NCBI RefSeq assembly: GCF_001275385.1
Contig: NZ_LGIW01000015.1
Span: 1,426,001-1,490,000 of the forward strand
From: Exiguobacterium sp. BMC-KP
Lineage (GTDB): Bacteria > Bacillota > Bacilli > Exiguobacteriales > Exiguobacteriaceae
Length of the DNA: 64,000 nt
Direction of reading: 5' to 3'
The translations under genes and the position numbers were made by a program. The notes under the pieces are model-generated. The model was not told where the DNA came from, did not search any database, and saw only the letters and a list, made by a program, of their open reading frames with translations. Within the stretch, counting starts at the first letter, position 1. Each line of letters starts with the position of its first letter. Below are positions 28,104 to 37,941 of this stretch, piece after piece.

Positions 28104-28223
28104 ATGGCAGCAAAACGTGGTAAACTCAGAACATTAATGACGCTTGTAACGACGGTTGGACCAATCGTCTATAAATTCTATAAAAAGCAACAATCTAAAA
28201 AATCAATCAATAACCCTAAATAA
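28104..28223 (+). CDS. Small cationic protein of 39 residues, function unknown
   Basis: A short gene with all the signs of being expressed: a GAGGAGTG ribosome binding site nine bases before the ATG, a predicted promoter, and a strong terminator right at the stop codon. The peptide begins MAAKRGKLRTLM and has a weakly hydrophobic middle (TLVTTVGPIVYKF). It ends in a basic, polar tail (YKKQQSKKSINNPK). Net charge is strongly positive. It could lie on the membrane or bind nucleic acid; I recognise no family. It stands divergent from the photolyase gene and convergent with the glycosylase gene. Confidence 0.7.
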   Translation: MAAKRGKLRTLMTLVTTVGPIVYKFYKKQQSKKSINNPK

Positions 28224-28259
28224 AAAATGGACGTCTCCTCATCGGAGCGTCCATTTTTT
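28221..28259. terminator. Bidirectional terminator between the small peptide gene and the glycosylase gene
   Basis: AAAAAATGGACG pairs with CGTCCATTTTTT, and the inner CTCC and GGAG extend the stem. It overlaps the stop codons of both convergent genes. Confidence 0.88.
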
Positions 28260-28842
28260 AACGTTTACTGACACCTTCACTCGCTTCTACATAAAAACGC
28301 CAAGGATAGGTCGTCGCTTCTCCTGCATTCGGAATACCGATTCGTGTCGTCTCGACGATCGAATCGACTGGATCAGCAACAAGTCGAAAGCGAGATTGAT
28401 AGAGATCTTGACCTGAGTCCGCTGTCGTTAAATCGAACCCTTGGCACAACTTCGCTGGTCCATTGACAAGATTTCGTCGTTGAACATTCGTCAGTTCTTC
28501 GTAAGAACAACCAAAACGACGTTTTGCGACTAGATCGTGTCCACTGATGATTTCTGCCCCTCGTAATAAAAGTCCATATCCTTCCCCTTCATGCCCACAG
28601 ACGACATTCATGCAGTGATGCATACCATATGTGAAATAAACATACAGATGTCCTGGTGGACCGAACATCGGTGCTGTCCGTTTCGTAGGTTTACCGGAAA
28701 ACGAGTGCGCTGCTTGATCGTGAGGGCCAAGATACGCTTCGACTTCGACGATTCGCATCGTCACCTCATCAACCGTGATCTGTGTCCCTAAGAAATCTGG
28801 TCCGACTTCAACGGGTGAGCGTTCAAAAAACTGTCGTTCCAT
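28258..28842 (-). CDS. Alkyladenine DNA glycosylase (AAG/MPG family)
   Basis: A 194-residue 3-methyladenine DNA glycosylase of the AAG fold, which excises alkylated and deaminated purines to begin base-excision repair. Diagnostic parts are DFLGTQITVDEV, IVEVEAYLGPHDQAAHSF (with the catalytic Glu), the MFGPPGHLYVYFTYGMH segment, and NGPAKLCQGFDL. GAGGAGG precedes the ATG. It lies between the aspS terminator and the small peptide gene, next to the photolyase, making a compact DNA-repair group in an otherwise Bacillus-like order. Confidence 0.93.
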   Translation of the reverse strand: MERQFFERSPVEVGPDFLGTQITVDEVTMRIVEVEAYLGPHDQAAHSFSGKPTKRTAPMFGPPGHLYVYFTYGMHHCMNVVCGHEGEGYGLLLRGAEIISGHDLVAKRRFGCSYEELTNVQRRNLVNGPAKLCQGFDLTTADSGQDLYQSRFRLVADPVDSIVETTRIGIPNAGEATTYPWRFYVEASEGVSKR

Positions 28843-28863
28843 TCGTACTTCCTCCTCTATGAA

Positions 28864-28899
28864 ACAAGCGAATCTTCCTATACTGGAAGATTCGCTTGT
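28864..28899 (-). terminator. Terminator of hisS-aspS
   Basis: A perfect 15-bp inverted repeat (28864-28878 with 28885-28899) around a six-base loop. On the minus strand the tail TTTC is short of Ts, so it may be a weak terminator or an mRNA end-protecting hairpin. Confidence 0.65.
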
Positions 28900-28905
28900 C
28901 GTAGT

Positions 28906-30672
28906 TTACGATTGTTTAACTGCTGTCCGAATCGAAAGATCGTTCAATTGAGCATCCGAAACCGGGCTCGGTGCTGCCGTCAACAGATCACTTGCTGATG
29001 CTGTTTTCGGGAACGCGATCGTATCGCGTAAGTTCGAACGTCCTGCGAGCAACATGACGAGACGATCGAGTCCAAGTGCGATACCTGCATGTGGTGGAGT
29101 TCCGTATTCGAATGCCTCCATCAAGAAGCCGAACTGCTCGTTTGCTTCTTCTTCTGTGAAGCCAAGCAATTTGAACATCCGCTCTTGGATATCCCGTTCG
29201 TAAATCCGTTGTGATCCACCGCCAAGCTCATAACCGTTCAAGACGAGGTCATAAGCGACTGCGAGGACTTTTCCAGGATCCGTCTCGAGTAATTCAAGAT
29301 CTTCACGACGCGGCATCGTGAACGGGTGGTGGTTCGCGTAGAAACGACCATCCTCTTCTTCGTATGTGACGAGTGGGAAGTCCGTCACCCAGAGGAAGTT
29401 GAAGACCGACTCATCGATCAAGTCAAGTTCCTTCGCTAACTTCTGACGGAGGGCTCCTAAGCTGTCTGCTACGATCGATGCTTTGGCTGCGACGAATAAT
29501 AACAAGTCGCCTGCTTCTGCATCGGTCGCCGCTGTCAGACGCGCCGTTGCTTCTTCGTCGAAGAATTTCGCGATTGGACCGTTCAATCCATCAGCTGTCA
29601 CTTTGACCCAAGCGAGACCTTTCGCGCCATAAATCGCCGTGAATTCTTGTAACTTATCAATGTCTTTACGTGAGAAACGCTCAGCTGCACCTTTGACGTT
29701 CAACGCCTTAACTTCGCCACCTGCTTCAAGTGCCATATCGAATACTTTGAATCCTGCACCTTTTACCGCTTCCGCAACATCGATCAATTCGAGACCAAAG
29801 CGTGTATCTGGTTTATCCGAGCCATAACGACTCATTGCTTCTGCATATGGCATGCGTGGGAATGGTGTCACGATCTCTTTGCCAAGCGTTTCTTTCATGA
29901 CACGTGTCATCATCGACTCCATCATCGCATACAAGTCTTCGATGTCCATGAAGCTCGTCTCGATATCGACTTGCGTGAATTCCGGTTGACGGTCTGCTCG
30001 TAAGTCTTCGTCACGGAAACAACGCGCAATTTGGAAGTAGCGCTCAAAACCAGACACCATCAGCAATTGTTTGAACAATTGTGGGGATTGTGGCAAGGCA
30101 TAAAATTCACCTGGGTGAACACGACTTGGGACGAGATAGTCACGTGCGCCTTCTGGTGTTGATTTTGTTAAGATCGGCGTCTCCACTTCAAGGAAGTCCT
30201 GTTCATCGAGGAAATTCCGCATGATGTTCGATGCTTTCGAACGAAGACGGAATGTCTCTTGAAGCGATGGACGACGTAAGTCGAGGTAACGGTATTTGAG
30301 ACGTAAATCTTCTGACGTCTGCTCCGCTTCTTCACTGATCGGGAATGGTGTCATCTTCGCTGCGTTTAAAATGACAACTTCGTCTGCGACGACTTCGACT
30401 TGCCCAGTTGGGATGTTCGGGTTTGGATTCTCACGTGCGATGACGTGTCCTTTAATGTCAAGGACATACTCCGAACGAATCGATTCAGCAAGACGGTGTG
30501 CCTGCTCGTTTTCCGGTTGGAAGACGATTTGGACGATACCACTCCGGTCACGGAGATCAAGGAAGATCAAACCTCCTAAGTCACGTCGTTTTTGAACCCA
30601 TCCTTTAAGTTGAACGTGTTGTCCGATGACGTCTTCCGTCACCTGACCGTTCATATGCGTGCGTCCGATCAT
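28906..30672 (-). CDS. aspS: Aspartyl-tRNA synthetase
   Basis: A 588-residue bacterial-type class II synthetase. The N-terminal OB domain ([23 protein letters not shown], here cited as its parts [11 protein letters not shown] and FLDLRDRSG) recognises the anticodon. Class II motif 2 is [20 protein letters not shown], and the large GAD insertion typical of bacterial AspRS follows. Motif 3 is [15 protein letters not shown]. The start codon overlaps the hisS stop (ATGA), so the two are translationally coupled and both lie behind the T-box at 31975-32225. Whether it is discriminating or not cannot be told here. Confidence 0.97.
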   Translation of the reverse strand: MIGRTHMNGQVTEDVIGQHVQLKGWVQKRRDLGGLIFLDLRDRSGIVQIVFQPENEQAHRLAESIRSEYVLDIKGHVIARENPNPNIPTGQVEVVADEVVILNAAKMTPFPISEEAEQTSEDLRLKYRYLDLRRPSLQETFRLRSKASNIMRNFLDEQDFLEVETPILTKSTPEGARDYLVPSRVHPGEFYALPQSPQLFKQLLMVSGFERYFQIARCFRDEDLRADRQPEFTQVDIETSFMDIEDLYAMMESMMTRVMKETLGKEIVTPFPRMPYAEAMSRYGSDKPDTRFGLELIDVAEAVKGAGFKVFDMALEAGGEVKALNVKGAAERFSRKDIDKLQEFTAIYGAKGLAWVKVTADGLNGPIAKFFDEEATARLTAATDAEAGDLLLFVAAKASIVADSLGALRQKLAKELDLIDESVFNFLWVTDFPLVTYEEEDGRFYANHHPFTMPRREDLELLETDPGKVLAVAYDLVLNGYELGGGSQRIYERDIQERMFKLLGFTEEEANEQFGFLMEAFEYGTPPHAGIALGLDRLVMLLAGRSNLRDTIAFPKTASASDLLTAAPSPVSDAQLNDLSIRTAVKQS

Positions 30673-31949
30673 TGTGCTTCCTCCTTTAATTTCGCGACGA
30701 TCGTATCAGCGACTGCTGATAACGGAACGTCCGTCTGTTCCCCTGTAGCCATGTTCTTGAGTGCCGCTGCGCCACGCTCGACTTCTTCATCCCCTAGGAT
30801 GACCGTGTAGCGTGCCTTTAAGCGATCGGCTGCTTTGAATTGTCCTTTGAATTTCCGACCAAGATAATCCCGATCGGCGACAAGTCCTTCAAGACGCATC
30901 AGTTGTAAGAGACGTGTTGCCGTCTTTTCGACTTCGTCACTACCTTGCGCAACAATGAAGACATCGATTTGATCGTCAACGACTGGTAAGACGTTCTCAT
31001 TTTCAAGTGCCATCAAGAGGCGCTCGATGCCGATTCCGAATCCAATCCCTGGTGTTGCCGGTCCACCGATTTGTTCGACGAGACCATTGTAACGTCCACC
31101 GCCACAGAGTGTCGTGATTGCACCGAAACCTTCTGCTTCCGACATGATCTCAAACGCCGTGTGATTGTAATAGTCGAGTCCGCGGACAAGTGTTGGATCA
31201 ACGACATACTCGATACCGAGTGCGTCAAGGTGAAGTAAGACTTCATCGAAGTAGGCTTTTGATGCTGGATTTAAGTAATCGAGAATCGATGGTGCCGTCG
31301 CCATGCTCGGGTGATCGCGGTCGACCTTACAGTCGAGGACACGAAGTGGATTCGTTTCGAGTCGGTTCTGGCAGTCCTGACATAACTCGTGAACGACTGG
31401 TTTGAAGTGGTCAACGAGTGCTGCCCGGTGCGCCGCGCGACTTTCGTGATCACCGAGTGTATTGATGACAAGCTTAAGGTGCTTCAATCCGAAAGAACGA
31501 TAAATGCTCATTGCGAGACTGATTACTTCCGCATCGATTGCCGGTTGTTCACTTCCGAGTGCTTCGACTCCGTATTGGTGCAACTGACGGAAACGACCTG
31601 CTTGCGGACGTTCATAACGGAACATCGGTCCGATATAGAACAATTTCGTCGGTTGGTTCGGTGAACCGAACAATTTGTTCGTCACGAATGAACGAACGAC
31701 AGCAGCCGTTCCTTCTGGACGTAACGTCAACTGATCTTTCCCCCGTTTCTCAAGCATGAACATCTCTTTTTGGACGATATCCGTCGTCTCACCGACGCCA
31801 CGTTTGAAGAGTTCTGTCTCCTCAAAAATCGGCGTCCGGATTTCCTTATAGTTATAACGCTTACTGATTTCACGTAATTGTTGTTCGATGTACTGCCAAC
31901 GTTCGACTGTTCCTGGAAGGACATCAAACGTACCGCGTGGTAATTTCAT
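30669..31949 (-). CDS. hisS: Histidyl-tRNA synthetase
   Basis: A 426-residue class II synthetase beginning [13 protein letters not shown]. Motif 2 ([20 protein letters not shown]) and the histidine signatures [14 protein letters not shown] and [15 protein letters not shown] are present, with the anticodon-binding domain at the C-terminus. The ATG at 31949 has AAGGAGG upstream; the longer open frame runs back through the T-box terminator and is not coding. First gene of hisS-aspS. Confidence 0.97.
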   Translation of the reverse strand: MKLPRGTFDVLPGTVERWQYIEQQLREISKRYNYKEIRTPIFEETELFKRGVGETTDIVQKEMFMLEKRGKDQLTLRPEGTAAVVRSFVTNKLFGSPNQPTKLFYIGPMFRYERPQAGRFRQLHQYGVEALGSEQPAIDAEVISLAMSIYRSFGLKHLKLVINTLGDHESRAAHRAALVDHFKPVVHELCQDCQNRLETNPLRVLDCKVDRDHPSMATAPSILDYLNPASKAYFDEVLLHLDALGIEYVVDPTLVRGLDYYNHTAFEIMSEAEGFGAITTLCGGGRYNGLVEQIGGPATPGIGFGIGIERLLMALENENVLPVVDDQIDVFIVAQGSDEVEKTATRLLQLMRLEGLVADRDYLGRKFKGQFKAADRLKARYTVILGDEEVERGAAALKNMATGEQTDVPLSAVADTIVAKLKEEAQ

Positions 31950-31974
31950 CTCAAATTCCTCCTTTTTTGAATAC

Positions 31975-32225
31975 AAAAAAGTCCTCGTCCGCAAAGGGAC
32001 GAGAACTTGAAGATCCCGTGGTACCACCCTGGTTGTCAAATCACATTTGACCACTCGGTGCAGTTAACGCCTGCGTACGACCTTCCCTACTACCGGTTCA
32101 GGAAGATACCTCGGAAGGGTCTTTCATCGAGTTCGTCTGTTCGCCCTTCCAGCCAAGGGGCGACTCTCTAAGCAGACGAGGTCTTGATTACTCCTCTTCG
32201 TCTTCGGTCGTATGAATCATTTGGT
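31975..32225 (-). promoter_or_regulatory. T-box leader of hisS-aspS, aspartate specifier likely
   Basis: The minus strand contains the T-box AGGGTGGTACCACGG (32030-32016), followed by a terminator hairpin (CTCGTCC / GGACGAG, within 31978-32008) and a T run. Stem I has the GGAGTAATCA loop strand, opposite GATGAAAGACCC. This offers GAC or GAT (both Asp) as specifier, and I see no His codon in that loop. Control by uncharged tRNA-Asp fits the presence of aspS in the operon. Confidence 0.9.
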
Positions 32226-32233
32226 TACGTTTA

Positions 32234-32262
32234 ATATTGCCTCGTCTCTCGGTTCCTGTCAA
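32234..32262 (-). promoter_or_regulatory. Promoter of the hisS-aspS T-box transcript
   Basis: A consensus TTGACA (32262-32257) and CAATAT (32239-32234) lie 17 bases apart on the minus strand. As at alaS, the -35 box contains the TGA stop codon of the upstream gene, here dtd. Confidence 0.65.
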
Positions 32263-32708
32263 GCGTTTGCTTCTTTTTCAAGAATCAATGTCACCGGTCC
32301 ATCATTGACGAGCGCAATATCCATCATCGCTCCGAATTGTCCTGTTTCGACCGTCAGTCCTTGCGAACGAAGGCGTTCATTGAACGCTTCATACAATTCA
32401 TTAGCAACATCCGGCTTCGCCGCTTCCGTGAAGGCAGGACGACGACCTTTTTTGACGTCACCATACAACGTGAACTGCGAGACGGATAAAATCTGACCAT
32501 CGACATCTTGCAATGAGCGGTTCATCCGTTCTTCCTCATCTTCAAATACGCGGAGTCCAGCAATTTTATCAGCTAACCAGTTCACTTGTTCGATCGTATC
32601 TTCATGCGTGACCCCGACGAGCAAGAGGAATCCCTGCTTGATCTGACCGATGACCTCCTGATCGACTGTGACACTTGCTTCTTTGACTCGTTGTAATACG
32701 ACTCGCAT
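32259..32708 (-). CDS. dtd: D-aminoacyl-tRNA deacylase
   Basis: Removes D-amino acids (and glycine mischarged on tRNA-Ala) from tRNA. The 149-residue protein has the conserved [13 protein letters not shown] start, the [21 protein letters not shown] substrate region (key part SQFTLYGD) and the Gly-cisPro motif [10 protein letters not shown] near the end. It follows relA by 14 bases, as in Bacillus, and probably shares its transcript. Its stop codon lies in the -35 of the hisS T-box promoter. Confidence 0.97.
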   Translation of the reverse strand: MRVVLQRVKEASVTVDQEVIGQIKQGFLLLVGVTHEDTIEQVNWLADKIAGLRVFEDEEERMNRSLQDVDGQILSVSQFTLYGDVKKGRRPAFTEAAKPDVANELYEAFNERLRSQGLTVETGQFGAMMDIALVNDGPVTLILEKEANA

Positions 32709-32722
32709 GACTCATCCGCTCC

Positions 32723-34921
32723 TTACGTCATCATGACGCGATGTACAGCATACACGTCAGAGATTTGTTTGATCCGATCGACAACCTTCTGTAAATGATT
32801 GACGTTGTTGATTGCGATCGTCATCGTGATTTTTGCTTGCTTACTGTCGTCGCCTTTCCCGCTAACGGCAACGATATTCGTATTCGTCGCAGATACCGAC
32901 TGCAGGACATCGTTTAATAATCCTGCCCGGTCGAATCCAGAGATTTCGATTTCAACATTATAGCTTTTGACTGCTTTGCCTTCATGTTCCCACTCGACTT
33001 CAAGCAGACGTTCCGGATTTTGTTCATGAATGACGTTCAAGCAATCGGTCCGGTGAATTGAGACACCACGTCCACGTGTGATATATCCAACGATATCGTC
33101 ACCCGGAACCGGGTTACAACAGCGACTCATGCGAACGAGCATGTTATCGATCCCTTTAACGCGAACGCCTTCCGGATTTTCCTTCTTCGGACGATCGAAC
33201 GTTTTCATCTCACTGATTGCTTCGTTGAGTTCAAGATTTTTAGATTCTTTGTCTTTGCGTAATTTTTCCGTCAATTTATGCGCGACTTGTGCAGCAGTTA
33301 GACCATGATAGCCAACAGCAGCATACATATCTTCTTCTTGCGCGAAGTTGAACTTCCGCGTCACGTCTGCAAGTGTCTTCTCATTGATGACTTCTTTCGG
33401 CTCGAATCCAAGTTTCTTGACTTCCGCTTCAATCAGTTCCCGTCCTTTTGAGACATTCTCTTCCCGTTGCTGACGTTTGAACCATTGGCGAATCTTATTT
33501 TTCGCTTGACTCGACACACAGATTTTAAGCCAATCCTTACTAGGACCGTAGCTGTGCTTCGACGTGACGATTTCGATGATGTCACCTGTCTTCAGCTTAT
33601 AATCGATTGGCACCATCCGACCGTTGACTTTCGCACCAATCGTCCGGTGACCGATTTCCGTGTGAATTCGGTAAGCATAATCAATCGGAACAGAGCCTTT
33701 CGGCAACTCGATGACGTCACCCTTTGGCGTAAAGACATATAACATGTCGCTAAAGAAATCGACTTTGACTGATTCCATGAACTCTTCAGCATCTGCTGTA
33801 TCCTTCTGCAACTCAAGAATTTCGCGGAAATGGGCAATCTTATCCTCAAAGCCTGATTTTGCTTCCTGTTCCTTGCCTTCCTTATACGCCCAGTGAGCGG
33901 CAATCCCGTACTCGGCAATAAAGTGCATATCTCGCGTCCGTATTTGGACCTCGAGTGGCTCGCCTTTCGGTCCGATGACCGTCGTATGCAGCGATTGATA
34001 CATGTTCGGCTTCGGCATCGCGATATAATCCTTGAAGCGTCCTGGCATCGGTTTATATTGCGTATGAATGATTCCGAGAACGGCGTAACAGTCCTTGATC
34101 GAATCGACGATGATCCGGACAGCCATCAAGTCATAGATTTCGCTGAACTCTTTTTTCGAGTTTTGCATTTTGTTATAAATCGAGTAAATATGCTTCGGAC
34201 GTCCATCGACTTCCGCTGCGATTTGCACATCATCGAGTACTTCGTTGACCTCTTCGATGACCGAACTGACGAGTGCTTCCCGCTCCGTCCGTTTTTGTTT
34301 CATCATCGAGACGATCCGGTAGTACTGTTGCGGATTGATATAACGCAGACTGATATCCTCAAGCTCCCACTTGATCGTCGAAATCCCGAGACGATGGGCA
34401 AGCGGCGCAAAGATTTCAAGTGTCTCTTCTGCCTTTTGGACTTGCTTTTCCTTGACCATGTGTTGCAATGTCCGCATGTTGTGCAGACGGTCAGCGAGTT
34501 TGATCAAAATGACGCGAATGTCTTCTGCCATCGCGATAAACATCTTACGATGGTTTTCAGCAAGCTCTTCACGCTTTGATTTATATTTGATTTTCCCGAG
34601 TTTCGTCACGCCATCAACAAGCATCGCGACGTCAGGGCCGAATCGTTCAGTTAATTCTTCGAGTGTAATGTCCGTATCTTCGACGACATCATGAAGAAGC
34701 GCAGCGACGATCGTCGTTGCATCCAAACCAATATCGACTAAGATACCGGCAACTTGTACCGGATGAATGATGTACGGTTCCCCGGAACGGCGGAATTGAC
34801 CATCATGTTCGTCCTTTGCGAATTGGTAAGCCCGTTCGATGTCTTTGACTTCAGCTTGCGTCATGTATTCCGCACATCGAGCGAGAAGGTCTTCTACATT
34901 TACGATTTGTTTGTTTGTCAT
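32723..34921 (-). CDS. relA: Bifunctional (p)ppGpp synthetase/hydrolase RelA
   Basis: Makes (p)ppGpp on stalled ribosomes during amino-acid starvation and also hydrolyses it; the central enzyme of the stringent response in Firmicutes. The 732-residue protein has the HD hydrolase domain (IIHPVQVAGIL, ALLHDVVEDTD), so hydrolysis should be active. The synthetase domain (RPKHIYSIYNKM, MPGRFKDYIAMPKPN), a TGS domain (VFTPKGDVIELPKGS), a conserved-Cys region (MLVRMSRCCNPVPGDDI) and a C-terminal ACT domain follow. GAGGAAAAGGG precedes the start. It has its own promoter and is followed by dtd. Confidence 0.97.
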   Translation of the reverse strand: MTNKQIVNVEDLLARCAEYMTQAEVKDIERAYQFAKDEHDGQFRRSGEPYIIHPVQVAGILVDIGLDATTIVAALLHDVVEDTDITLEELTERFGPDVAMLVDGVTKLGKIKYKSKREELAENHRKMFIAMAEDIRVILIKLADRLHNMRTLQHMVKEKQVQKAEETLEIFAPLAHRLGISTIKWELEDISLRYINPQQYYRIVSMMKQKRTEREALVSSVIEEVNEVLDDVQIAAEVDGRPKHIYSIYNKMQNSKKEFSEIYDLMAVRIIVDSIKDCYAVLGIIHTQYKPMPGRFKDYIAMPKPNMYQSLHTTVIGPKGEPLEVQIRTRDMHFIAEYGIAAHWAYKEGKEQEAKSGFEDKIAHFREILELQKDTADAEEFMESVKVDFFSDMLYVFTPKGDVIELPKGSVPIDYAYRIHTEIGHRTIGAKVNGRMVPIDYKLKTGDIIEIVTSKHSYGPSKDWLKICVSSQAKNKIRQWFKRQQREENVSKGRELIEAEVKKLGFEPKEVINEKTLADVTRKFNFAQEEDMYAAVGYHGLTAAQVAHKLTEKLRKDKESKNLELNEAISEMKTFDRPKKENPEGVRVKGIDNMLVRMSRCCNPVPGDDIVGYITRGRGVSIHRTDCLNVIHEQNPERLLEVEWEHEGKAVKSYNVEIEISGFDRAGLLNDVLQSVSATNTNIVAVSGKGDDSKQAKITMTIAINNVNHLQKVVDRIKQISDVYAVHRVMMT

Positions 34922-34982
34922 CCCTTTTCCTCACCCAGTCCCCGGGATCGTCTGCAACGGAATCCCTAATATATAATTCTTA

Positions 34983-35011
34983 TTATCGTGAAATCTTGAG
35001 AAGATGTCAAA
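34983..35011 (-). promoter_or_regulatory. Promoter of relA-dtd
   Basis: TTGACA (35011-35006) and GATAAT (34988-34983) on the minus strand have exactly 17 bases between them. It lies right after the apt terminator, so relA is transcribed independently of recJ-apt. Confidence 0.75.
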
Positions 35012-35012
35012 A

Positions 35013-35048
35013 TAAAAAGAAATACCCCCTTGGTCACCATGTACCAAG
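35013..35048 (-). terminator. Terminator of recJ-apt
   Basis: On the minus strand CTCTTGGT pairs with ACCAAGGGGG around an eight-base loop, followed by a T-rich tract that merges with the relA -35 region. Confidence 0.75.
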
Positions 35049-35062
35049 AGAGTATGTATGCT

Positions 35063-35581
35063 TTAGTCTTCGTAGCGAATCAATGAAAGAATATCGTATC
35101 CTTCGAGTTTCTCGCGTCCACCAAGACCATCGAGTTCAATCAAGAATCCGATTCCGGCAACCGTTCCGCCTAATTTTTCAATCATTTGGATTGTCGCTTC
35201 GATTGTACCACCTGTCGCAAGTAAGTCGTCGAGGATGACGACACGTTGTCCCGGTTGGATGGCATCTTCGTGCATCGTCAAGACATCTTTTCCGTACTCA
35301 AGACCATACTCGACACGGACTGTCTCACGCGGTAATTTTCCTTCTTTACGAACAGGAACAAATCCGATTTCCATTGCGTAAGCTGCTGGACACCCAACAA
35401 CGAATCCACGAGCTTCCGGACCTGCGATGACATCTGCACCTTTGCTACGTGCGTACTCGACGAGTGCGTCGACCGATTGTTTATATGCCGGTCCATTTTG
35501 CATGAGTGATGTAATATCTTTGAAACTGATTCCTTCTTTCGGCCAGTTTTCGACCTCTTTTATATGCTGTTTGAACTCCAT
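35063..35581 (-). CDS. apt: Adenine phosphoribosyltransferase
   Basis: Converts adenine and PRPP to AMP in purine salvage. The 172-residue protein has the PRPP-binding loop [16 protein letters not shown] (about residues 119-134), the [11 protein letters not shown] flap region, and [10 protein letters not shown]. Length is standard. It overlaps the end of recJ by 22 bases, and its ribosome binding site GGAGG lies in the recJ coding region, so the two are coupled. Confidence 0.97.
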   Translation of the reverse strand: MEFKQHIKEVENWPKEGISFKDITSLMQNGPAYKQSVDALVEYARSKGADVIAGPEARGFVVGCPAAYAMEIGFVPVRKEGKLPRETVRVEYGLEYGKDVLTMHEDAIQPGQRVVILDDLLATGGTIEATIQMIEKLGGTVAGIGFLIELDGLGGREKLEGYDILSLIRYED

Positions 35582-37869
35582 GTCTTTTCCTCCTGCTTCG
35601 CCGCTTCTACCAAAGTATCAAAACGCTCTTTCAACTGAGCGAGTGACGAATAAATGTATTGTTGCTCAAGCTCTTGACGCGCTTCATGACGCTGGTACGT
35701 CGGAGCTTCCGTCAGATCTCGTTTTGCAGCATTTGGGTTTACACCCGGCAGCCCGTCCTCCATTGTAACAAGAAAATCAAGTTCCGAGAATACCGAATGC
35801 ATAAAGTTAATCGATCGTTTCGTCCATTTTCGCGATTTCGACAAACGTACAAGCCCCATTCGAAGCTCGTCTCGTGGACATTTCGCAAAATACTGGAAGT
35901 AATGCTTGAAGTCTTCACGCGACGGAATCGTCTCGAAATAATAACCTTCGTCCTTAAAGGCACAGTAAATCCGTTCTGCCTGTTGTACGTATGGATGAAA
36001 CGCCTCTTCCTCTTCCGGCAGATCCAAGAAAACGATATTTCGTCGAACCGGACCATTCAATGGGCGTTCGGCATACTTCTCTTTTACCTCATCGGTGAAA
36101 GCAACGAACGTCGTCGTCTCGTGCGGTAAAGCGAACAGCTCACTTAAAGGACGTTTCCCCCCACGATAATCAAACACTTGGACATCTTCGACTGCGACGT
36201 CTTGAATCATCAACTGCGGTTTACGGAAGCCATTCCATTCATTGATGTTCAGACTCCCCATCAAGTGCATTTCCGATAAGGTCGAGACTTCATCGACGAG
36301 ATCACCGAATCCAAATCCGATCGCGTCAAGTTCTTTCCCGTTGCCTGATAGTAGTGCTTTGACATGCGTCAAGTCGCGACCAATCCGTTTCATGTCACGA
36401 ATCTTCGCTTGCTCGATGACGATCCGTGGTGCAGGATTACCCATCCCGAACGGTGCCAGTCGTTGAATATCTTCAATCAACTGAATCGAGACGTCACTGA
36501 CTTGTAAACGTAGGTCGACATCGATCGTCGCGATGAAAGCATCATCCGGCAAACTGCTCGCCTGTTCATTCAACCGATGGCGTAACGCCTCGACATCATC
36601 AGAAGAAAGGGTCATCCCAGCTGCCGCTGGATGTCCTCCGAAGTGCGGCAAGATATCTTCACACTTCGTCAGTTCAGCAAACAAATCAAATGCAGGAATC
36701 GAACGTCCAGAACCCTTAGCTGTTCCTTTTTCAGCATCATGACACAGCATGATGACGGGACGATGATATTTTTCAACGAGTCGTGACGCGACGATGCCGA
36801 CGACACCTGGATTCCAATCTTCCGCATCAACGACGAGTACACGGTCTTCTTTGAAGCGTTCTTCGACAAGTGCCGTTGCTTCCTCCGCAATCTGCTTAAC
36901 GATATCTTGGCGTTGTTTATTTTGTTGGTCGAGCTGTTTTGCTAGATGCAGTGCTTCATCCTTACTTTCCGCTAGCAACATCTCGAGCGCTGGCATCGCA
37001 GAATCAAGACGTCCTGCTGCATTGATGCGTGGACCAAACGCAAATCCAACCGACTCTTCCGTCAGTTCGTCCTCAGTTAAACTGCAAACGTCACGTAACG
37101 CAAGGATACCTGGACGCTCACTCGCATTCAGCGCTTCAATGCCACGAATCGCCAGCAAGCGGTTTTCACCGACGAGTGGGACGAGATCGGCAATCGTTCC
37201 GAGCACTGCTAGATCGAGTAACTCGACTGGTTCACGTTCAAGGAGTGCATGCGCGACTTTAAAGGCAACACCCGCTCCAGCAAGCTTTGAGAATGGATAG
37301 TCTGGATCAACTCCCGGATGAATCAACGCAAACGCATCGGGTAACGTTTCTTTGGCTTCGTGGTGATCGGTGATAATTAAATCGACACCGAGCTCTTTGA
37401 GAACATTTGCTTCATGGATGCCGGAAATCCCACAGTCAACGGTAATGACGAGACTGAACCCTTCTTCTGCAGCCCATCGGAATGCCGCTTCGTTGGGTCC
37501 GTATCCTTCCGTGAAACGGTTCGGGATATAACACTCCGCCATGCCACCGATTTCGATCAAGGCATGCCAAAGTATCGCAGCTGAACTCACGCCATCGACG
37601 TCATAATCCCCATAAATTAAAATCATCTCACCCTCGTTGACGGCACGTTGAATCCGCTCAACGACTTTTGGCATGTCTTTAAAAGCAAATGGGTCATGGA
37701 ATGCCATTTGATCGATCTCTAAAAAATCACGGGCTGCTTCACGTGTCGTGAACCCCCGTTGGACAAGTAGTTGTGCGACGTACGGAGAGATTGTGCCATC
37801 CGCCGTCAATTGTTCGATTTGTTCTGAATCAATGACTTTATCAAGCCATGTTTTTTTAGCATGGTACAT
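35560..37869 (-). CDS. recJ: Single-stranded-DNA exonuclease RecJ
   Basis: A 5'-3' exonuclease of the DHH family used in recombination and repair. The 769-residue protein has DHH motif [14 protein letters not shown], the DHHEAKE motif, and the DHHA1 region with [10 protein letters not shown] and [10 protein letters not shown]. An OB domain ([17 protein letters not shown]) and a Bacillales-type C-terminal extension follow. The ATG at 37869 is preceded by GGAGGG; the longer frame before it is not supported. It is followed by apt with overlap. Confidence 0.96.
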   Translation of the reverse strand: MYHAKKTWLDKVIDSEQIEQLTADGTISPYVAQLLVQRGFTTREAARDFLEIDQMAFHDPFAFKDMPKVVERIQRAVNEGEMILIYGDYDVDGVSSAAILWHALIEIGGMAECYIPNRFTEGYGPNEAAFRWAAEEGFSLVITVDCGISGIHEANVLKELGVDLIITDHHEAKETLPDAFALIHPGVDPDYPFSKLAGAGVAFKVAHALLEREPVELLDLAVLGTIADLVPLVGENRLLAIRGIEALNASERPGILALRDVCSLTEDELTEESVGFAFGPRINAAGRLDSAMPALEMLLAESKDEALHLAKQLDQQNKQRQDIVKQIAEEATALVEERFKEDRVLVVDAEDWNPGVVGIVASRLVEKYHRPVIMLCHDAEKGTAKGSGRSIPAFDLFAELTKCEDILPHFGGHPAAAGMTLSSDDVEALRHRLNEQASSLPDDAFIATIDVDLRLQVSDVSIQLIEDIQRLAPFGMGNPAPRIVIEQAKIRDMKRIGRDLTHVKALLSGNGKELDAIGFGFGDLVDEVSTLSEMHLMGSLNINEWNGFRKPQLMIQDVAVEDVQVFDYRGGKRPLSELFALPHETTTFVAFTDEVKEKYAERPLNGPVRRNIVFLDLPEEEEAFHPYVQQAERIYCAFKDEGYYFETIPSREDFKHYFQYFAKCPRDELRMGLVRLSKSRKWTKRSINFMHSVFSELDFLVTMEDGLPGVNPNAAKRDLTEAPTYQRHEARQELEQQYIYSSLAQLKERFDTLVEAAKQEEKTWSSNSI

Positions 37870-37907
37870 CTCAAACCCTCCAATCAACTTCCCCATTATA
37901 ATAGAAA

Positions 37908-37936
37908 ATCCGCATCAGCGATAGCTGATGCGGATA
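37908..37936 (-). terminator. Terminator of secD-secF
   Basis: CCGCATCAGC and GCTGATGCGG form a 10-bp stem around a four-base loop, followed on the minus strand by TTTTC. It ends the secDF unit before recJ. Confidence 0.75.
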
Positions 37937-37941
37937 CTCTT

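Noticed and set aside
31950-32054. N-terminal extension of hisS
   Set aside because: These codons run through the T-box and terminator of the leader; the conserved MKLPRGTFD start with AAGGAGG is downstream.
33893-34579. Plus-strand open frame of 228 codons inside relA
   Set aside because: Antisense shadow of the conserved RelA synthetase and hydrolase domains, with no start signals.
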